In this document: positions 41,083 through 50,278 of the stretch, in pieces
Position numbering within the stretch: position 1 is the stretch's first letter
Layout of the letters: each line of letters begins with the position of its first letter
Assembly: GCA_015071005.1 (NCBI GenBank)
Contig: SVIG01000009.1
Coordinates: 1-54,610 of the forward strand
Direction of reading: 5' to 3'
Origin: Clostridiales bacterium
GTDB lineage: Bacteria; Bacillota; Clostridia; Christensenellales; Borkfalkiaceae
Length of the DNA: 54,610 bases
Program-made: the position numbers and the translations under genes
Notes under the pieces: generated by a model
Seen by the model: only the letters and a program-made list of their open reading frames with translations
Told to the model about the DNA's origin: nothing
The model's database searches: none

Positions 41083-42405
41083 ATGTTACAGACACTTATC
41101 AATGCTTTTAAGGTAAAGGAAATCAGAAGAAAGGTGTACATGATGCTCCTTTTGCTTTTGATTTTCAGAATCGGCTGTTTCATTCCGGTTCCCGGTTTGG
41201 ATAGAGGGAATTTTTCTGAGTTATTTGATAAAGATAACCCTAATAGCAATGATTTCCTCACGCTTATGAGCAGCCTTACTGGTGGCGCGCTTGCGCAAGG
41301 TACGATATTCGCTTTGGGTATCGGGCCTTACATTAACGCGTCCATTATCATGCAGCTTTTATCGGTAGGTATTCCTGCCCTTGAAAGACTTTCCAAGCAG
41401 GGTGAAGAAGGTCGTAAAAAGATTTCGCAATATACGAGATACGTGACCATTCTCCTTGCAATCGTGCAATCCATCGGTATCATTTTGAGCTTCGGTAACG
41501 ATAGCGACGCTATTCGTTATGAATTGTTCTTCGATCAAAAATGGCTTGCATACGTATTCATGACGACCCTTTATACGTCGGGCGCGGTCATCGTAATGTG
41601 GATCGGTGAAAGAATCACTGATTACGGCGTAGGTAACGGTCAATCGATGATCATTTTTGTGGGTATCCTTTCCACGGCAGGCGCACAAATCGTTGCAAAA
41701 TGCAAGCAAATTCCCAGCGATCCCGGCAGCGCAGCTTGGGACCTTATCGCATTCGTACTCGTTTGCGCGTTGATTTTCTTCGCAATCGTTTACGTGGATT
41801 TGTCTGAAAGAAGTGTTAAGGTACAATACGCAAAACAAATCAGAGGCAGAAAAATGTACGGCGGTCAGTCGTCCTCGATCCCCATTAAGATCAGCGGCGG
41901 CGGCGTAATGCCCCTCATCTTCTCCTTCTCGATTTTGAGCTTCCCTCAAATGCTTTCGAGTATGCTTTGGCCTAACTCGGGCTTTGATAGATGGTGGTCG
42001 AACTGGATGTCGGCATCGGCAACGGGTAGTGGTGCAGTCGTATATTCGATCGTGCTTTGTTTGTTGATCTTTGCGTTCTCGTTCTTCTACGCACAAATGC
42101 AATTCAACCCCGAAGATATTGCTAGAAACATTCAGCAAAACGGCGGTTTCATTTTGCACGTTAGCCCTGGTAAGCCTACGGCGTTGTATCTCAAGAAGAT
42201 TTCGAACCGTATCACGCTTTTCGGTGCGATTTATCTCGCGTTGGTTGCGCTTATTCCTTCCGTTGCGTTTGCATGGGCGTCGTTCGACCTCGTAAACGTA
42301 TTCTCTACGACGGGTATCCTCATCGTAGTATCCTGCGCGATGGAATTCGAAAAGCAACTTCAAGCGCAAATGATGATGAAGAATTACAAAGGGTTTTTGA
42401 AGTAA
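41083..42405 (+). CDS. secY: Protein translocase subunit SecY
   Basis: A 440-residue channel protein with ten membrane segments, the core of the Sec translocon. Family segments: RIGCFIPVPGLD near the start, GIGPYINASIIMQLL, GQSMIIFVGIL, SSIPIKISGGGVMPLIFSFS and FYAQMQFNPEDIARNIQQNGGFILHVSPGKPT. Gap to rplO is 115 bp and contains a GCGGAAAA-type hairpin; otherwise the operon continues. Confidence 0.97.
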   Translation: MLQTLINAFKVKEIRRKVYMMLLLLLIFRIGCFIPVPGLDRGNFSELFDKDNPNSNDFLTLMSSLTGGALAQGTIFALGIGPYINASIIMQLLSVGIPALERLSKQGEEGRKKISQYTRYVTILLAIVQSIGIILSFGNDSDAIRYELFFDQKWLAYVFMTTLYTSGAVIVMWIGERITDYGVGNGQSMIIFVGILSTAGAQIVAKCKQIPSDPGSAAWDLIAFVLVCALIFFAIVYVDLSERSVKVQYAKQIRGRKMYGGQSSSIPIKISGGGVMPLIFSFSILSFPQMLSSMLWPNSGFDRWWSNWMSASATGSGAVVYSIVLCLLIFAFSFFYAQMQFNPEDIARNIQQNGGFILHVSPGKPTALYLKKISNRITLFGAIYLALVALIPSVAFAWASFDLVNVFSTTGILIVVSCAMEFEKQLQAQMMMKNYKGFLK

Positions 42406-42416
42406 GAAAATCCACT

Positions 42417-42445
42417 CTTGCGTTCCGCGGCAAGCGGAGCGCAAG
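42417..42445 (+). other. Strong hairpin between secY and adk
   Basis: CTTGCGTTCCGC (42417-42428) pairs with GCGGAGCGCAAG (42434-42445), one G-T wobble. No T-run. It may cut or attenuate the operon mRNA at the secY-adk border. Confidence 0.5.
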
Positions 42446-42496
42446 GGGAATTCCTTAAAAAACTACATACGTAATTTTTCAAAAGGAGCGCAAAAC

Positions 42497-43129
42497 ATGA
42501 ATATTATTTTGCTCGGTGCGCCTGGTGCAGGTAAGGGAACGCAAGCTTCGAGAATTTCCGATGCTTACAAGCTTCCCCATATCTCTACGGGTGACATTTT
42601 CAGAGAAAACATCAAAAACGAAACCCCCATCGGGTTGCTTGCAAAATCTTACATCGATAAGGGACAGCTTGTTCCCGATGAAGTAACTTGCAAAATCGTG
42701 GAAGGCCGTATTGAGAAAGACGACTGCAAAGACGGTTATATGCTTGACGGTTTCCCCCGTACGATCGCGCAAGCGGAAGCGCTTGACAAGATTACGAAGA
42801 TCGATCTCGTTATCAACATCGACGTAGATTTCTCTCTTCTTCTTGATAGATTGTGCGGTAGACGCGTTTGCAAGGATTGCGGCGAAAGCTATCATATTTC
42901 CTGGCTCAACGGAGCAACGTCGTGCAAACGCTGCGGCGGTGAATTGTATCAAAGAAAAGACGATAACGAAGAAACGGTGCAAAGCCGTTTGGACGTATAC
43001 AATGCACAAACAGCTCCGCTTATCGAATACTACTCGAAGAAAGGCTTGCTCTTCAACGTAGAAGGCAACAATTCTCCCGACGCAGTATTCGCGGCAGTCG
43101 CGGAAAAGCTTGACGCCATGAAGAAATAA
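42497..43129 (+). CDS. adk: Adenylate kinase
   Basis: A 210-residue kinase balancing AMP, ADP and ATP. LLGAPGAGKGTQA (P-loop), ISTGDIFRENI, LDGFPRTIAQAEAL (NMP binding) and the zinc-type lid CKDCGESYHISW...CKRCGGELYQRKDD with four Cys, the Gram-positive form. Stands in the spc operon after secY, as in Bacillus. Confidence 0.97.
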   Translation: MNIILLGAPGAGKGTQASRISDAYKLPHISTGDIFRENIKNETPIGLLAKSYIDKGQLVPDEVTCKIVEGRIEKDDCKDGYMLDGFPRTIAQAEALDKITKIDLVINIDVDFSLLLDRLCGRRVCKDCGESYHISWLNGATSCKRCGGELYQRKDDNEETVQSRLDVYNAQTAPLIEYYSKKGLLFNVEGNNSPDAVFAAVAEKLDAMKK

Positions 43130-43131
43130 TC

Positions 43132-43875
43132 ATGATTCACGTAAAGAGCGAAAGAGAAATAGACTTAATGCGCGAGCCCTGTCGTATCGTAAAAGACACG
43201 TTGGCATTCGTAGGTGAAAAGATTCACGCAGGAATGACGACGAAAGAGCTTGACGTACTCATCGAGCGGTTTATCCGTTCGGAAGGCGCGCGTCCGTCTT
43301 GCCTTGGCTATGGCGGATTTCCCGCTTCGGCTTGTATCTCGATCAACGACGTAGTCGTGCACGGAATCCCTGATGAACGCATTATTCGCGAAGGGGACAT
43401 CGTGAGCGTAGACGTAGTCGCGGATAAGAACGGATACCACGGCGACGCTTGCAGAACCTTCTGCATCGGCGACGTGAAGCCGGAAGTGAAAAAGCTTGTC
43501 CAAGTGACGGAAGAATGTTTCTTTAAGGCAATCGAAGGATTGAGAGCAGGTAGGCCTTTATTTGATATCGGTTATCGTGTGCAAAAGCATGCGGAGTCCT
43601 TCGGCTACGGAGTAATCCGTTCATACACGGGGCACGGTATTGGCAAAGAAATGCATGAAGACCCGTCCGTTCCCAACTATGGGAAACTGGGTACGGGAGT
43701 GCGTTTGAAGGCGGGTACGGCGCTTTGTATCGAGCCGATGATCGCGCTTGGCGACTGGCACGTTCGTATCTTAAACGACGGCTGGACGGCGGTAACGGTA
43801 GATAGGAAGCCTGCAGCGCATTACGAAAACACCGTAATCGTGCGAGAAGACGGCGTGGAAATTCTTACGTTGTAA
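43132..43875 (+). CDS. map: Methionine aminopeptidase type I
   Basis: A 247-residue enzyme removing the N-terminal Met. Metal ligands: VSVDVVADKNGYHGDA (two Asp), YTGHGIGKEMHEDP (His), LCIEPMI (Glu) and TAVTVDRKPAAHYENTVIV (Glu). The substrate His is in VVHGIPD. It starts two bases after adk and so is coupled. Confidence 0.97.
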   Translation: MIHVKSEREIDLMREPCRIVKDTLAFVGEKIHAGMTTKELDVLIERFIRSEGARPSCLGYGGFPASACISINDVVVHGIPDERIIREGDIVSVDVVADKNGYHGDACRTFCIGDVKPEVKKLVQVTEECFFKAIEGLRAGRPLFDIGYRVQKHAESFGYGVIRSYTGHGIGKEMHEDPSVPNYGKLGTGVRLKAGTALCIEPMIALGDWHVRILNDGWTAVTVDRKPAAHYENTVIVREDGVEILTL

Positions 43876-43935
43876 GAACCTCGTCGCAAGAAAAAAAGAC
43901 CGCATTAGCGGATAAAAAATTCGGAGGAATTTTCT

Positions 43936-44157
43936 GTGTCCAAAGACGACGTAATCGAGGCGGAAGGTAAAGTAGTCGAAGCGTTGCCCAACGCAACCTT
44001 CAAAGTACAGCTTTCCAACGGTCATACCATCACGGCATATATTTCCGGCAAACTCAGAATGAACTATATCAGAATCATCGAGGGTGACACGGTGAAATTG
44101 GAAATGAGTCCGTACGATCTGACGAAAGGCAGAATCACGTGGCGTAGCAAGTCGTAA
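43936..44157 (+). CDS. infA: Translation initiation factor IF-1
   Basis: A 73-residue OB-fold factor blocking the A-site during initiation. Starts at GTG 43936 with GGAGG before it. [30 protein letters not shown] and [29 protein letters not shown] are the IF-1 hallmarks. Confidence 0.97.
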   Translation: MSKDDVIEAEGKVVEALPNATFKVQLSNGHTITAYISGKLRMNYIRIIEGDTVKLEMSPYDLTKGRITWRSKS

Positions 44158-44199
44158 TTACAAGCGACGATAAAGTTTATTAAACAAGGAGAAAATACA

Positions 44200-44316
44200 A
44201 TGAAAGTTAGACCTTCTGTAAAACCTATGTGCGATAAGTGCAAAGTTATTAAAAGAAACGGTAGAGTTATGGTTATCTGCTCAAAGAGCAAGAGCCACAA
44301 ACAAAGACAAGGCTAA
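44200..44316 (+). CDS. rpmJ: 50S ribosomal protein L36, zinc form
   Basis: A 38-residue protein: [35 protein letters not shown]. The zinc ligands are the CDKC pair, Cys27 and a His. It has an AAGGAG site and stands after infA as usual; it is too short for many gene finders. The zinc (C+) form. Confidence 0.95.
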   Translation: MKVRPSVKPMCDKCKVIKRNGRVMVICSKSKSHKQRQG

Positions 44317-44350
44317 TTAGAAAATAAAAGAAAAAATTACCAAAAAACAC

Positions 44351-44380
44351 TTGACAAACCTTGACAAGGTATGATAAAAT
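44351..44380 (+). promoter_or_regulatory. Internal promoter before rpsM
   Basis: TTGACA (44351-44356), 18-bp spacer, TAAAAT (44375-44380); a second TTGACA at 44361-44366 may use TATCAT near 44383. It gives the alpha part of the operon its own start. Confidence 0.65.
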
Positions 44381-44669
44381 TATATCATGCCGTAATTTGG
44401 GGAATGTCGCGTAAAATGGTGATTTTTCCTGAAAATGAATAACGAAATGAAACTGAATTTCCGTCGATTTTGCGGAAATTCAGCTTTATCGCGTTTATTG
44501 GAAGTGCGGTTTTTGCGTGAAAAACAGGGCAAGGACAGGCACTTTGAAGGCTTTGAAAATAATACGGCGATTTTTGCGGCGCATTTTCCACTGCAAAGCA
44601 AAGAACGCTTGTTGGCGATAGATAAGCAAACAATAAAAAAAGAAAAAACAAATTGGAGGATAGAAATCA
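44381..44669 (+). promoter_or_regulatory. Leader of rpsM with a perfect 11-bp hairpin
   Basis: The 353-bp gap 44317-44669 holds no convincing gene. CTGAATTTCCG (44453-44463) pairs exactly with CGGAAATTCAG (44473-44483). Alpha-operon leaders are often autoregulated by S4; rpsD lies downstream here, so this is a candidate S4 target (inference). The SD is GGAGG before ATG 44670. A plus-strand frame through this gap runs into rpsM in another phase and lacks a binding site. Confidence 0.45.
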
Positions 44670-45038
44670 ATGGCACGTATTGCCGGTGTAGATTTACCCA
44701 GAGAAAAGAGAGTGGAAATCGGTCTTACCTATATTTACGGTATCGGTCTTACCACGTCTAAAAAGATTCTCGCGGAAACGGGCATTAACCCCGATACGAG
44801 AGTAAAAGATCTCGACGAAAACGACGTTTCCAAATTGAGAGAATATATCGATCACAACATCAGAGTAGAAGGTGAACTTCGTAGTGAAGTTTCCTTGAAC
44901 ATTAAACGCCTTATGGAAATCGGTTGCTATCGTGGCATCCGTCACAGAAAAGGCTTGCCCGTTCGCGGTCAGAGCACGAAGAGAAACGCTCGTACGCGTA
45001 AGGGTCCCGCGCGCGCAATCGCAGGTAAGAAGAAGTAA
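44670..45038 (+). CDS. rpsM: 30S ribosomal protein S13
   Basis: A 122-residue head protein contacting both subunits. [25 protein letters not shown] start, [13 protein letters not shown] and the C-terminus [24 protein letters not shown] are signatures. Confidence 0.97.
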   Translation: MARIAGVDLPREKRVEIGLTYIYGIGLTTSKKILAETGINPDTRVKDLDENDVSKLREYIDHNIRVEGELRSEVSLNIKRLMEIGCYRGIRHRKGLPVRGQSTKRNARTRKGPARAIAGKKK

Positions 45039-45057
45039 TAGGAGGCGATAGAAAGTT

Positions 45058-45456
45058 ATGGCAGAAATGAAGAAAAAAGTCGTTTCCAGAAAGCGCAAAG
45101 AAATTAAGAAAATCGACAAAGGTCAAGTTCATATTCAATCCACGTTCAACAACACGATCGTAACGGTTACGGATATGAACGGTAACGCTATCTCCCAATC
45201 GAGTGCAGGTGCGCTTGGTTACAAGGGCAGCAGAAAGGGTACTCCCTTTGCAGCACAGATGGCGGCTGAAACGGCAGCAAAGGTTGCAAAAGAACACGGT
45301 TTGAGAACGGTCGAAGTATACGTAAAAGGTCCCGGTGCTGGTAGAGAATCCGCAATCCGCGCACTTTCCACGTGTGAATTGGAAATCACGTTGATTTCCG
45401 ACGTTTCGCCCATTCCCCACAACGGTTGCAGACCCCCGAAGCGTCGTAGAGTATAA
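45058..45456 (+). CDS. rpsK: 30S ribosomal protein S11
   Basis: A 132-residue platform protein. [51 protein letters not shown] and [35 protein letters not shown] are family hallmarks. Confidence 0.97.
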   Translation: MAEMKKKVVSRKRKEIKKIDKGQVHIQSTFNNTIVTVTDMNGNAISQSSAGALGYKGSRKGTPFAAQMAAETAAKVAKEHGLRTVEVYVKGPGAGRESAIRALSTCELEITLISDVSPIPHNGCRPPKRRRV

Positions 45457-45476
45457 TCAGGAGGCAGAAAAAAGTT

Positions 45477-46103
45477 ATGGCAAGATATAGAGAAGCTAAA
45501 TGTAAGCTTTGCAGAAGAGAAGGCGGCAAGTTGTTCCTTAAAGGCGACAAGTGCTACATGGAAAAATGCCCGTTCAACAAACGTCCCGTAGCTCCCGGTC
45601 AGCACGGTGCTGATAGAAAGAAGGTTTCCGAATACGGTTTGCAGCTTCGTGAAAAGCAAAAGACCAAGAGAATTTACGGCGTACAAGAAGGTCAATTCCG
45701 TAAGTATTACGAAATGGCTGACCGTATGAAGGGTGTTACCGGTGAAAACATGCTTTCCTTGTTGGAAAGAAGACTTGACAACGTAGTATTCAGAATGGGT
45801 ATTGCTCCTTCCAGAACGCTCGCTCGTCAAATCGTAAGCCACGCACACCTTACGGTGAACGGCCAAACGGTTACGATTCCTTCCTACATTGTTAAGGCAG
45901 GCGACGTTATCGTCATTAAAGAAAACAGAAAGGGCAACAAATATTTCACGGCTCTCAAAGAAACGAAAGCAAGCAACACCCTTGTTAAGTGGGTTGAGTT
46001 TGATAGAGAAAAACTTGAAGGTAAGGTATTGGCTCTTCCTACCAGAGAAGATATCGACAGCCAGATTGCAGAGCATATGATTGTCGAATTGTACTCCAAA
46101 TAA
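45477..46103 (+). CDS. rpsD: 30S ribosomal protein S4, zinc form
   Basis: A 208-residue primary 16S-binding protein. N-terminal Cys cluster CKLCRREG...CYMEKCPF identifies the zinc-containing C+ form; the S4 domain [39 protein letters not shown] follows. Position between rpsK and rpoA is the Clostridia order. It can repress its own operon in other bacteria. Confidence 0.97.
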   Translation: MARYREAKCKLCRREGGKLFLKGDKCYMEKCPFNKRPVAPGQHGADRKKVSEYGLQLREKQKTKRIYGVQEGQFRKYYEMADRMKGVTGENMLSLLERRLDNVVFRMGIAPSRTLARQIVSHAHLTVNGQTVTIPSYIVKAGDVIVIKENRKGNKYFTALKETKASNTLVKWVEFDREKLEGKVLALPTREDIDSQIAEHMIVELYSK

Positions 46104-46125
46104 TTCATTTTAAGGAGGTAACATA

Positions 46126-47076
46126 ATGATCGAAATGGATATGCCCAAGCTCGAAGTGCTTGAAAACGACGACTTTTATGCAAAGGTAGTTTGCGAGCCC
46201 TTGGAGAAAGGTTTCGGTCTTACTATTGGAAACTGCTTGAGAAGAATTCTCCTTTCCGCATTGCCCGGCGCGGCGGTGGAAGGTATCAAATTCCTCGACG
46301 GTAGCGTAAAACATGAATTTTCCGCTGTAACGGGTGTCAAAGAAGACGTTACGGAAATTATCCTTAACTTAAAAACGCTTGCAATCAAGACGAAGGTAAT
46401 CGATAAAGAATACGAAAAAGTTTTGACGATCAGCAAGGAAGGTCCTGCGGTACTTACCGGTAAAGACCTCAATATCGATGCGGAAATCGAAGTTATCAAC
46501 GGCGATCAGTACATCTGCACGATCGACGAAGGTGCAAAGCTTGATATCGAGCTCACCATCGGCCGTGGCAGAGGTTATAGACCTGCAAAAGAAAACAAGA
46601 AGAACGTACTCGATTATATCGCAATCGACTCGATTTATACGCCGGTTCAAAAGGTAAACTACACGGTTGAACCCACGCGCGTAGGTCAGGCTGTTGACTA
46701 CGATAAGTTGACGCTTGAAGTATGGACGGACGGCACGTTCTCGGGCAAAGAAATCATTTCTTTGGCGGCGAAGATCATGCAAGACCATATCGGTTTGTTC
46801 GTTAACTTGAGCGAAACGATTAAGGGTATGGATATCCTCGTTAAAACGGAAGACGATAAGCAACAACAAATTCTCAAGATGGCGATTGAAGAAATGGATC
46901 TTTCCGTCCGTTCCTACAACTGCTTGAAGAGAGCGAACATTCATACGGTTGAAGATTTGACGAAGAAGACGGAAGACGATATGTTGAAGGTGAGAAACCT
47001 TGGTAGAAAGTCGTTGGAAGAAGTTATTCACAAGTTAGAATCTTACGGCCTTGCATTAAGACAACAGGAGGATTAA
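46126..47076 (+). CDS. rpoA: RNA polymerase subunit alpha
   Basis: A 316-residue subunit forming the polymerase assembly platform. N-terminal domain: EPLEKGFGLTIGNCLRRILLSALPGAAV and ELTIGRGRGYRPAKENK; C-terminal domain: SVRSYNCLKRANIHTVEDLTKKTEDDMLKVRNLGRKSLEEVIHKL, which contacts UP elements and activators. Normal length. Confidence 0.98.
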   Translation: MIEMDMPKLEVLENDDFYAKVVCEPLEKGFGLTIGNCLRRILLSALPGAAVEGIKFLDGSVKHEFSAVTGVKEDVTEIILNLKTLAIKTKVIDKEYEKVLTISKEGPAVLTGKDLNIDAEIEVINGDQYICTIDEGAKLDIELTIGRGRGYRPAKENKKNVLDYIAIDSIYTPVQKVNYTVEPTRVGQAVDYDKLTLEVWTDGTFSGKEIISLAAKIMQDHIGLFVNLSETIKGMDILVKTEDDKQQQILKMAIEEMDLSVRSYNCLKRANIHTVEDLTKKTEDDMLKVRNLGRKSLEEVIHKLESYGLALRQQED

Positions 47077-47080
47077 AATT

Positions 47081-47587
47081 ATGCCCAGAAAATTGGGAAG
47101 AACGTCCAAAGAAAGAAACGCTCTCTTGAGAGGTTTGGCTTCGCAGCTCCTTTGGTACGGCAGAATTGAAACGACCGCTGAAAAAGCGAAAGAACTTAGA
47201 TCTTACGTTGAAAAATTGATCACGAAAGCTGTAAACACCTACGACGATAACATCGAATTTGAAGTTACGAAGACGGATGCAAAAGGCAAAGAAGTGACGG
47301 TTACGAACGTTAAAGACGGCGCTAAAAAGCTTGCTGCACGTCGCGCTATCATGGCAAAGACGTACGATTTGCAAGAAATCAAGGGCTTCAATGAAAAGAA
47401 GAGCGAATATAAAGCAAGAACGGCTGACGTTCAGCATCCTTTGATGGATAAGATCTTCAACGAAATCGCACCCAAATATGCGGCTCGTAAAGAAGAACTT
47501 GGCCAAGGCGGTGGCTACACGAGAATTTACCTTCTCGGTGAACGCCGCGGTGACGGCGCAGAAGGCGCAATCATCGAATTGGTTTAA
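47081..47587 (+). CDS. rplQ: 50S ribosomal protein L17 with two insertions
   Basis: The ends are standard: PRKLGRTSKERNALLRGLASQLL start and GGGYTRIYLLGERRGDGAEGAIIELV end. The 168-residue length exceeds the usual 112-125. A Glu/Lys/Thr-rich stretch of about 30 residues (after KLITKAVNTYDDN) and a second of about 15 (around KGFNEKKSEYKARTADVQ) are inserted in the core. L17 contacts tunnel exit proteins, so the insertions would sit on the surface. Last gene of the cluster. Confidence 0.96.
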   Translation: MPRKLGRTSKERNALLRGLASQLLWYGRIETTAEKAKELRSYVEKLITKAVNTYDDNIEFEVTKTDAKGKEVTVTNVKDGAKKLAARRAIMAKTYDLQEIKGFNEKKSEYKARTADVQHPLMDKIFNEIAPKYAARKEELGQGGGYTRIYLLGERRGDGAEGAIIELV

Positions 47588-47597
47588 TCATTAAAAG

Positions 47598-47627
47598 AAA
47601 CGCCTACGGGATTTCCCGTAGGCGTTT
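47598..47627 (+). terminator. Terminator of the ribosomal cluster
   Basis: AAACGCCTACGGGA and CCCGTAGGCGTTTT around TTT. Confidence 0.9.
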
Positions 47628-47698
47628 TATAATGCGTTGTAATGCTTAAAATGAGTACAATTTTCTGAAAATGGGAGCACCATGTACGCGTTGAAATA

Positions 47699-47724
47699 AA
47701 AAAGCTTGGCTATAGCCAAGCTTT
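47699..47724. terminator. Terminator after the DegV gene
   Basis: AAAAAGCTTGGC, TATA loop, GCCAAGCTTTTA; on the minus strand it ends the DegV gene. A copy of the dispersed GTACGCGTTGAAA word lies just upstream (47679-47697). Confidence 0.75.
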
Positions 47725-47730
47725 TAGTCT

Positions 47731-48606
47731 TTATTTTTCAATGCGAGTAATAGCAACTGCTACGGCGCCAGGACCGATATGGCAGGAAACACTTAAAGAA
47801 AGCGGTTCGCAATATCTAAAGGGGATATTCGGGAAGGCAGTTTTCAATTCTTCCACAAAGGCAAGAGCATCCGATTCACAGTTCGTATGCGCGACGGAAA
47901 TAGTCATTTCACCCTTCTTAACGTATTCCGCATATTCGCCCTCGAAATCGTTTTTAACGGCTGCTTTCATCGCTTCTTTGGCTTTTTGCAAGCCACGTAC
48001 TAAGGCATACTTATCAAGCTTATCGCCGTGGATTTGCAGGACGGGTTTGATTTTTAAGATCGTTCCAATCATTGCAGCGCCGGCTGTTACACGTCCGCCT
48101 TTTTTGAGATATTTCATTGTATCAACGGCAATATAAATGGAGGAGTGCCTGCTCGTTTTTTCCAGGTATTCCTTAATTTCTTCCGCCGTTTTTCCTTCAT
48201 CGCGAAGTTTGATCGCTTCAATTACGCTTTCCTTTTGCGTGACGGAAATACGCTTGTTATCTACAACAAGTACGCGCCCATCGTAATCTTTGGCAACCGT
48301 ACTCGCAGTCGCGCAGGATTGACTTAACCCTGAAGACATAGGGATATGCAATAATTGATCGTATTCTTTGAGCACTTCATCCCAAAGCTCGGTCAAATCT
48401 CCAATGCTAGGCTGCGAAGTCGAAACGTTTGCATTGGTGCTCAAAAGTTCGTAAAATTTTTCTTGCGTAAGCGTAATATTTTCTAAATAGGGTACACCGT
48501 TTACCAAGAAAGGCATAGGGACAACGAAAACCCCGTAATCTTTCAATTCTTCGGCAAGAATACCGCTGTTGCTATCCGTAACGATTGCAATTTTTTTCTT
48601 ATCCAT
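47731..48606 (-). CDS. DegV family fatty-acid-binding protein
   Basis: Start at 48606 is set by AGGAG upstream and by the family start MDKKKIAIVTDSNSGI; upstream frame continuation runs into the promoter. 291 residues: VVPMPFLVNGVPY, STSQPSIGDL and IPMSSGLSQSCATAS (fatty-acid head group contact region) and a C-terminal SLSVSCHIGPGAVAV. DegV proteins (FakB-like) present fatty acids to a kinase in Gram-positives. Not next to a fakA gene here. Confidence 0.9.
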   Translation of the reverse strand: MDKKKIAIVTDSNSGILAEELKDYGVFVVPMPFLVNGVPYLENITLTQEKFYELLSTNANVSTSQPSIGDLTELWDEVLKEYDQLLHIPMSSGLSQSCATASTVAKDYDGRVLVVDNKRISVTQKESVIEAIKLRDEGKTAEEIKEYLEKTSRHSSIYIAVDTMKYLKKGGRVTAGAAMIGTILKIKPVLQIHGDKLDKYALVRGLQKAKEAMKAAVKNDFEGEYAEYVKKGEMTISVAHTNCESDALAFVEELKTAFPNIPFRYCEPLSLSVSCHIGPGAVAVAITRIEK

Positions 48607-48661
48607 TCGTTCTCCTGGCGGATTATACGTCCGCTTTGCATACATGTTTTTCACTAATACT

Positions 48662-48690
48662 ATCATACCAAATTTTGTAGCGATTGTCAA
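48662..48690 (-). promoter_or_regulatory. Promoter of the DegV gene
   Basis: Minus strand: TTGACA (48690 to 48685), 17-bp spacer, TATGAT (48667 to 48662). Confidence 0.75.
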
Positions 48691-48760
48691 CGCCTAATGA
48701 AAGAAAAAACTAAAAACTCTTTCATAACAAGGAAAGATATGCTTATATTGCGTAAACTCG

Positions 48761-48789
48761 TTTACAAACGCACAAAAATATGGTATAAT
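48761..48789 (+). promoter_or_regulatory. Promoter of the serine dehydratase gene
   Basis: TTTACA (48761-48766), 17-bp spacer, TATAAT (48784-48789). Confidence 0.75.
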
Positions 48790-48823
48790 AAATGGGTACG
48801 GAAGAATAGAGCGGAGGTTGTAT

Positions 48824-50014
48824 ATGCGCTCGTTGAAGGAATTATATAGAATCGGAAAAGGTCCGTCGTCCTCGCATACGATTGGTCCTGAACGCGCTTG
48901 TAAGCTGTTTTTGTCCGAAAATCCACAAGCGGATGCCTACAAAGTGATTTTGTACGGTTCTCTTGCATTGACGGGCGAAGGTCACGGCACGAACACGGTC
49001 ATTGAAAGTGTTTTGCCAAACGTTACGGTCGAATTTGATAGCGTTTCCGCATGCGAACATCCCAATACAATGGAACTCATCGCATACACGGGTGGGCTTA
49101 AGACCGCCCAAATGCGTGTTTTTAGCGTTGGAGGCGGCGCAATCCGCGTAGACGGTAGAGCAAGCGTAGAAGGCGCGGAAGTGTATGATTTGAACACTCT
49201 TGCCGAGATTCGTGCGTATTGTGAAAAGAAGAATATGCAGCTTTACGATTATGTGTACGAGCGCGAAGGGGAGGAGTTAAAAACTTACCTTACACAAGTT
49301 TGGACGACGATGAAAGAGGCTGTTGAAAGGGGCGTGCACAAGACGGGAACTTTACCTGGCGGATTGGAAGTGGAACGTCGCGCGAAAATCCTTTATGACG
49401 GCGTTATCCATAATGAAAGCGCGGAAAATCGCGAAAACCGCCTCGTATGCGCATATGCGTTTGCGGTCAGCGAAGAGAATGCGTCGAGCGGCACGATCGT
49501 CACGGCGCCGACTTGCGGTGCTTGCGGCGTTTTACCTGCGGTTTTGAAGTATTCCCAAGAGAGAAAGGGGTATACGGACGAAGAGATTGTCAATGCTTTG
49601 GCAACGGCAGGCTTGATTGGGAACTTGATTAAAACAAACGCGTCAATTTCGGGCGCGGAGTGCGGTTGTCAAGCGGAAATTGGCAGCGCGTGCTGTATGG
49701 CAACGGCAGCGCTTGCGCAGCTTCAAGGGCTCACGCTTGGGCAAATTGAGTACGGCGCCGAGGTCGCGATGGAGCACCATTTGGGGTTGACCTGCGATCC
49801 AATTTGCGGACTCGTACAAATTCCCTGCATCGAACGCAATGCTGTTGCGGCGATGCGTGCAATTAACGCGGCGTCACTTGCTTACTTTTTGTCTGACAGT
49901 CGTAAAATTTCTTTCGACCTGGTTGTAAAAACGATGTACGAAACGGGCAAGGACTTGAATAAGTCTTATCGTGAAACGGCGGAAGGCGGGCTTGCCAAGC
50001 TTTACAAAAAGTAA
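48824..50014 (+). CDS. sdaA: L-serine ammonia-lyase, single-chain iron-sulfur type
   Basis: ATG 48824 is preferred over TTG 48818, which overlaps the GGAGG binding site. 396 residues joining the beta domain (LKELYRIGKGPSSSHTIGPERA) and the alpha domain (TAPTCGACGVLPAVL, SGAECGCQAEIGSACCMATAAL, TCDPICGLVQIPCIERNA). Three of these Cys would hold the 4Fe-4S cluster. The enzyme deaminates L-serine to pyruvate and ammonia. Many Clostridia have separate sdaAA and sdaAB; here they are fused. Single gene with its own promoter. Confidence 0.93.
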   Translation: MRSLKELYRIGKGPSSSHTIGPERACKLFLSENPQADAYKVILYGSLALTGEGHGTNTVIESVLPNVTVEFDSVSACEHPNTMELIAYTGGLKTAQMRVFSVGGGAIRVDGRASVEGAEVYDLNTLAEIRAYCEKKNMQLYDYVYEREGEELKTYLTQVWTTMKEAVERGVHKTGTLPGGLEVERRAKILYDGVIHNESAENRENRLVCAYAFAVSEENASSGTIVTAPTCGACGVLPAVLKYSQERKGYTDEEIVNALATAGLIGNLIKTNASISGAECGCQAEIGSACCMATAALAQLQGLTLGQIEYGAEVAMEHHLGLTCDPICGLVQIPCIERNAVAAMRAINAASLAYFLSDSRKISFDLVVKTMYETGKDLNKSYRETAEGGLAKLYKK

Positions 50015-50133
50015 TATGGGGATACCGTGTACGCGTTGAAAGGCATTTTTTGCATTTTTTTTAATGTGAAGAAATTCGCGTAAAAAAAGTTGAAAAAAAG
50101 TTAAAAATTTTCCTTAAAAAAGGGAAAAAATAC

Positions 50134-50162
50134 TTGACAAAAATCTTGAAATAGATTATTAT
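50134..50162 (+). promoter_or_regulatory. Promoter of the second tRNA operon
   Basis: TTGACA (50134-50139), 17-bp spacer, TATTAT (50157-50162). A copy of the dispersed word GTGTACGCGTTGAAA lies just upstream at about 50025-50041. Confidence 0.8.
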
Positions 50163-50196
50163 ATACAAGCACTTGATTGAGAGTGCTTGGATAAAT

Positions 50197-50273
50197 GGCC
50201 CAGTAGCTCAGTTGGTTAGAGCGCCAGCCTGTCACGCTGGAGGTCGACGGTTCGAGCCCGTTCTGGGTCGCCA
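50197..50273 (+). tRNA. tRNA-Asp (GTC)
   Basis: A 77-nt cloverleaf with acceptor GGCCCAG/CTGGGTC, GTC anticodon in CCAGC-CTGTCAC-GCTGG and encoded CCA. Confidence 0.95.
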
Positions 50274-50278
50274 TTTAT

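Noticed and set aside
44435-44761. 108-aa plus-strand frame before rpsM
   Set aside because: No binding site, runs into rpsM in a different frame and crosses the leader hairpin.
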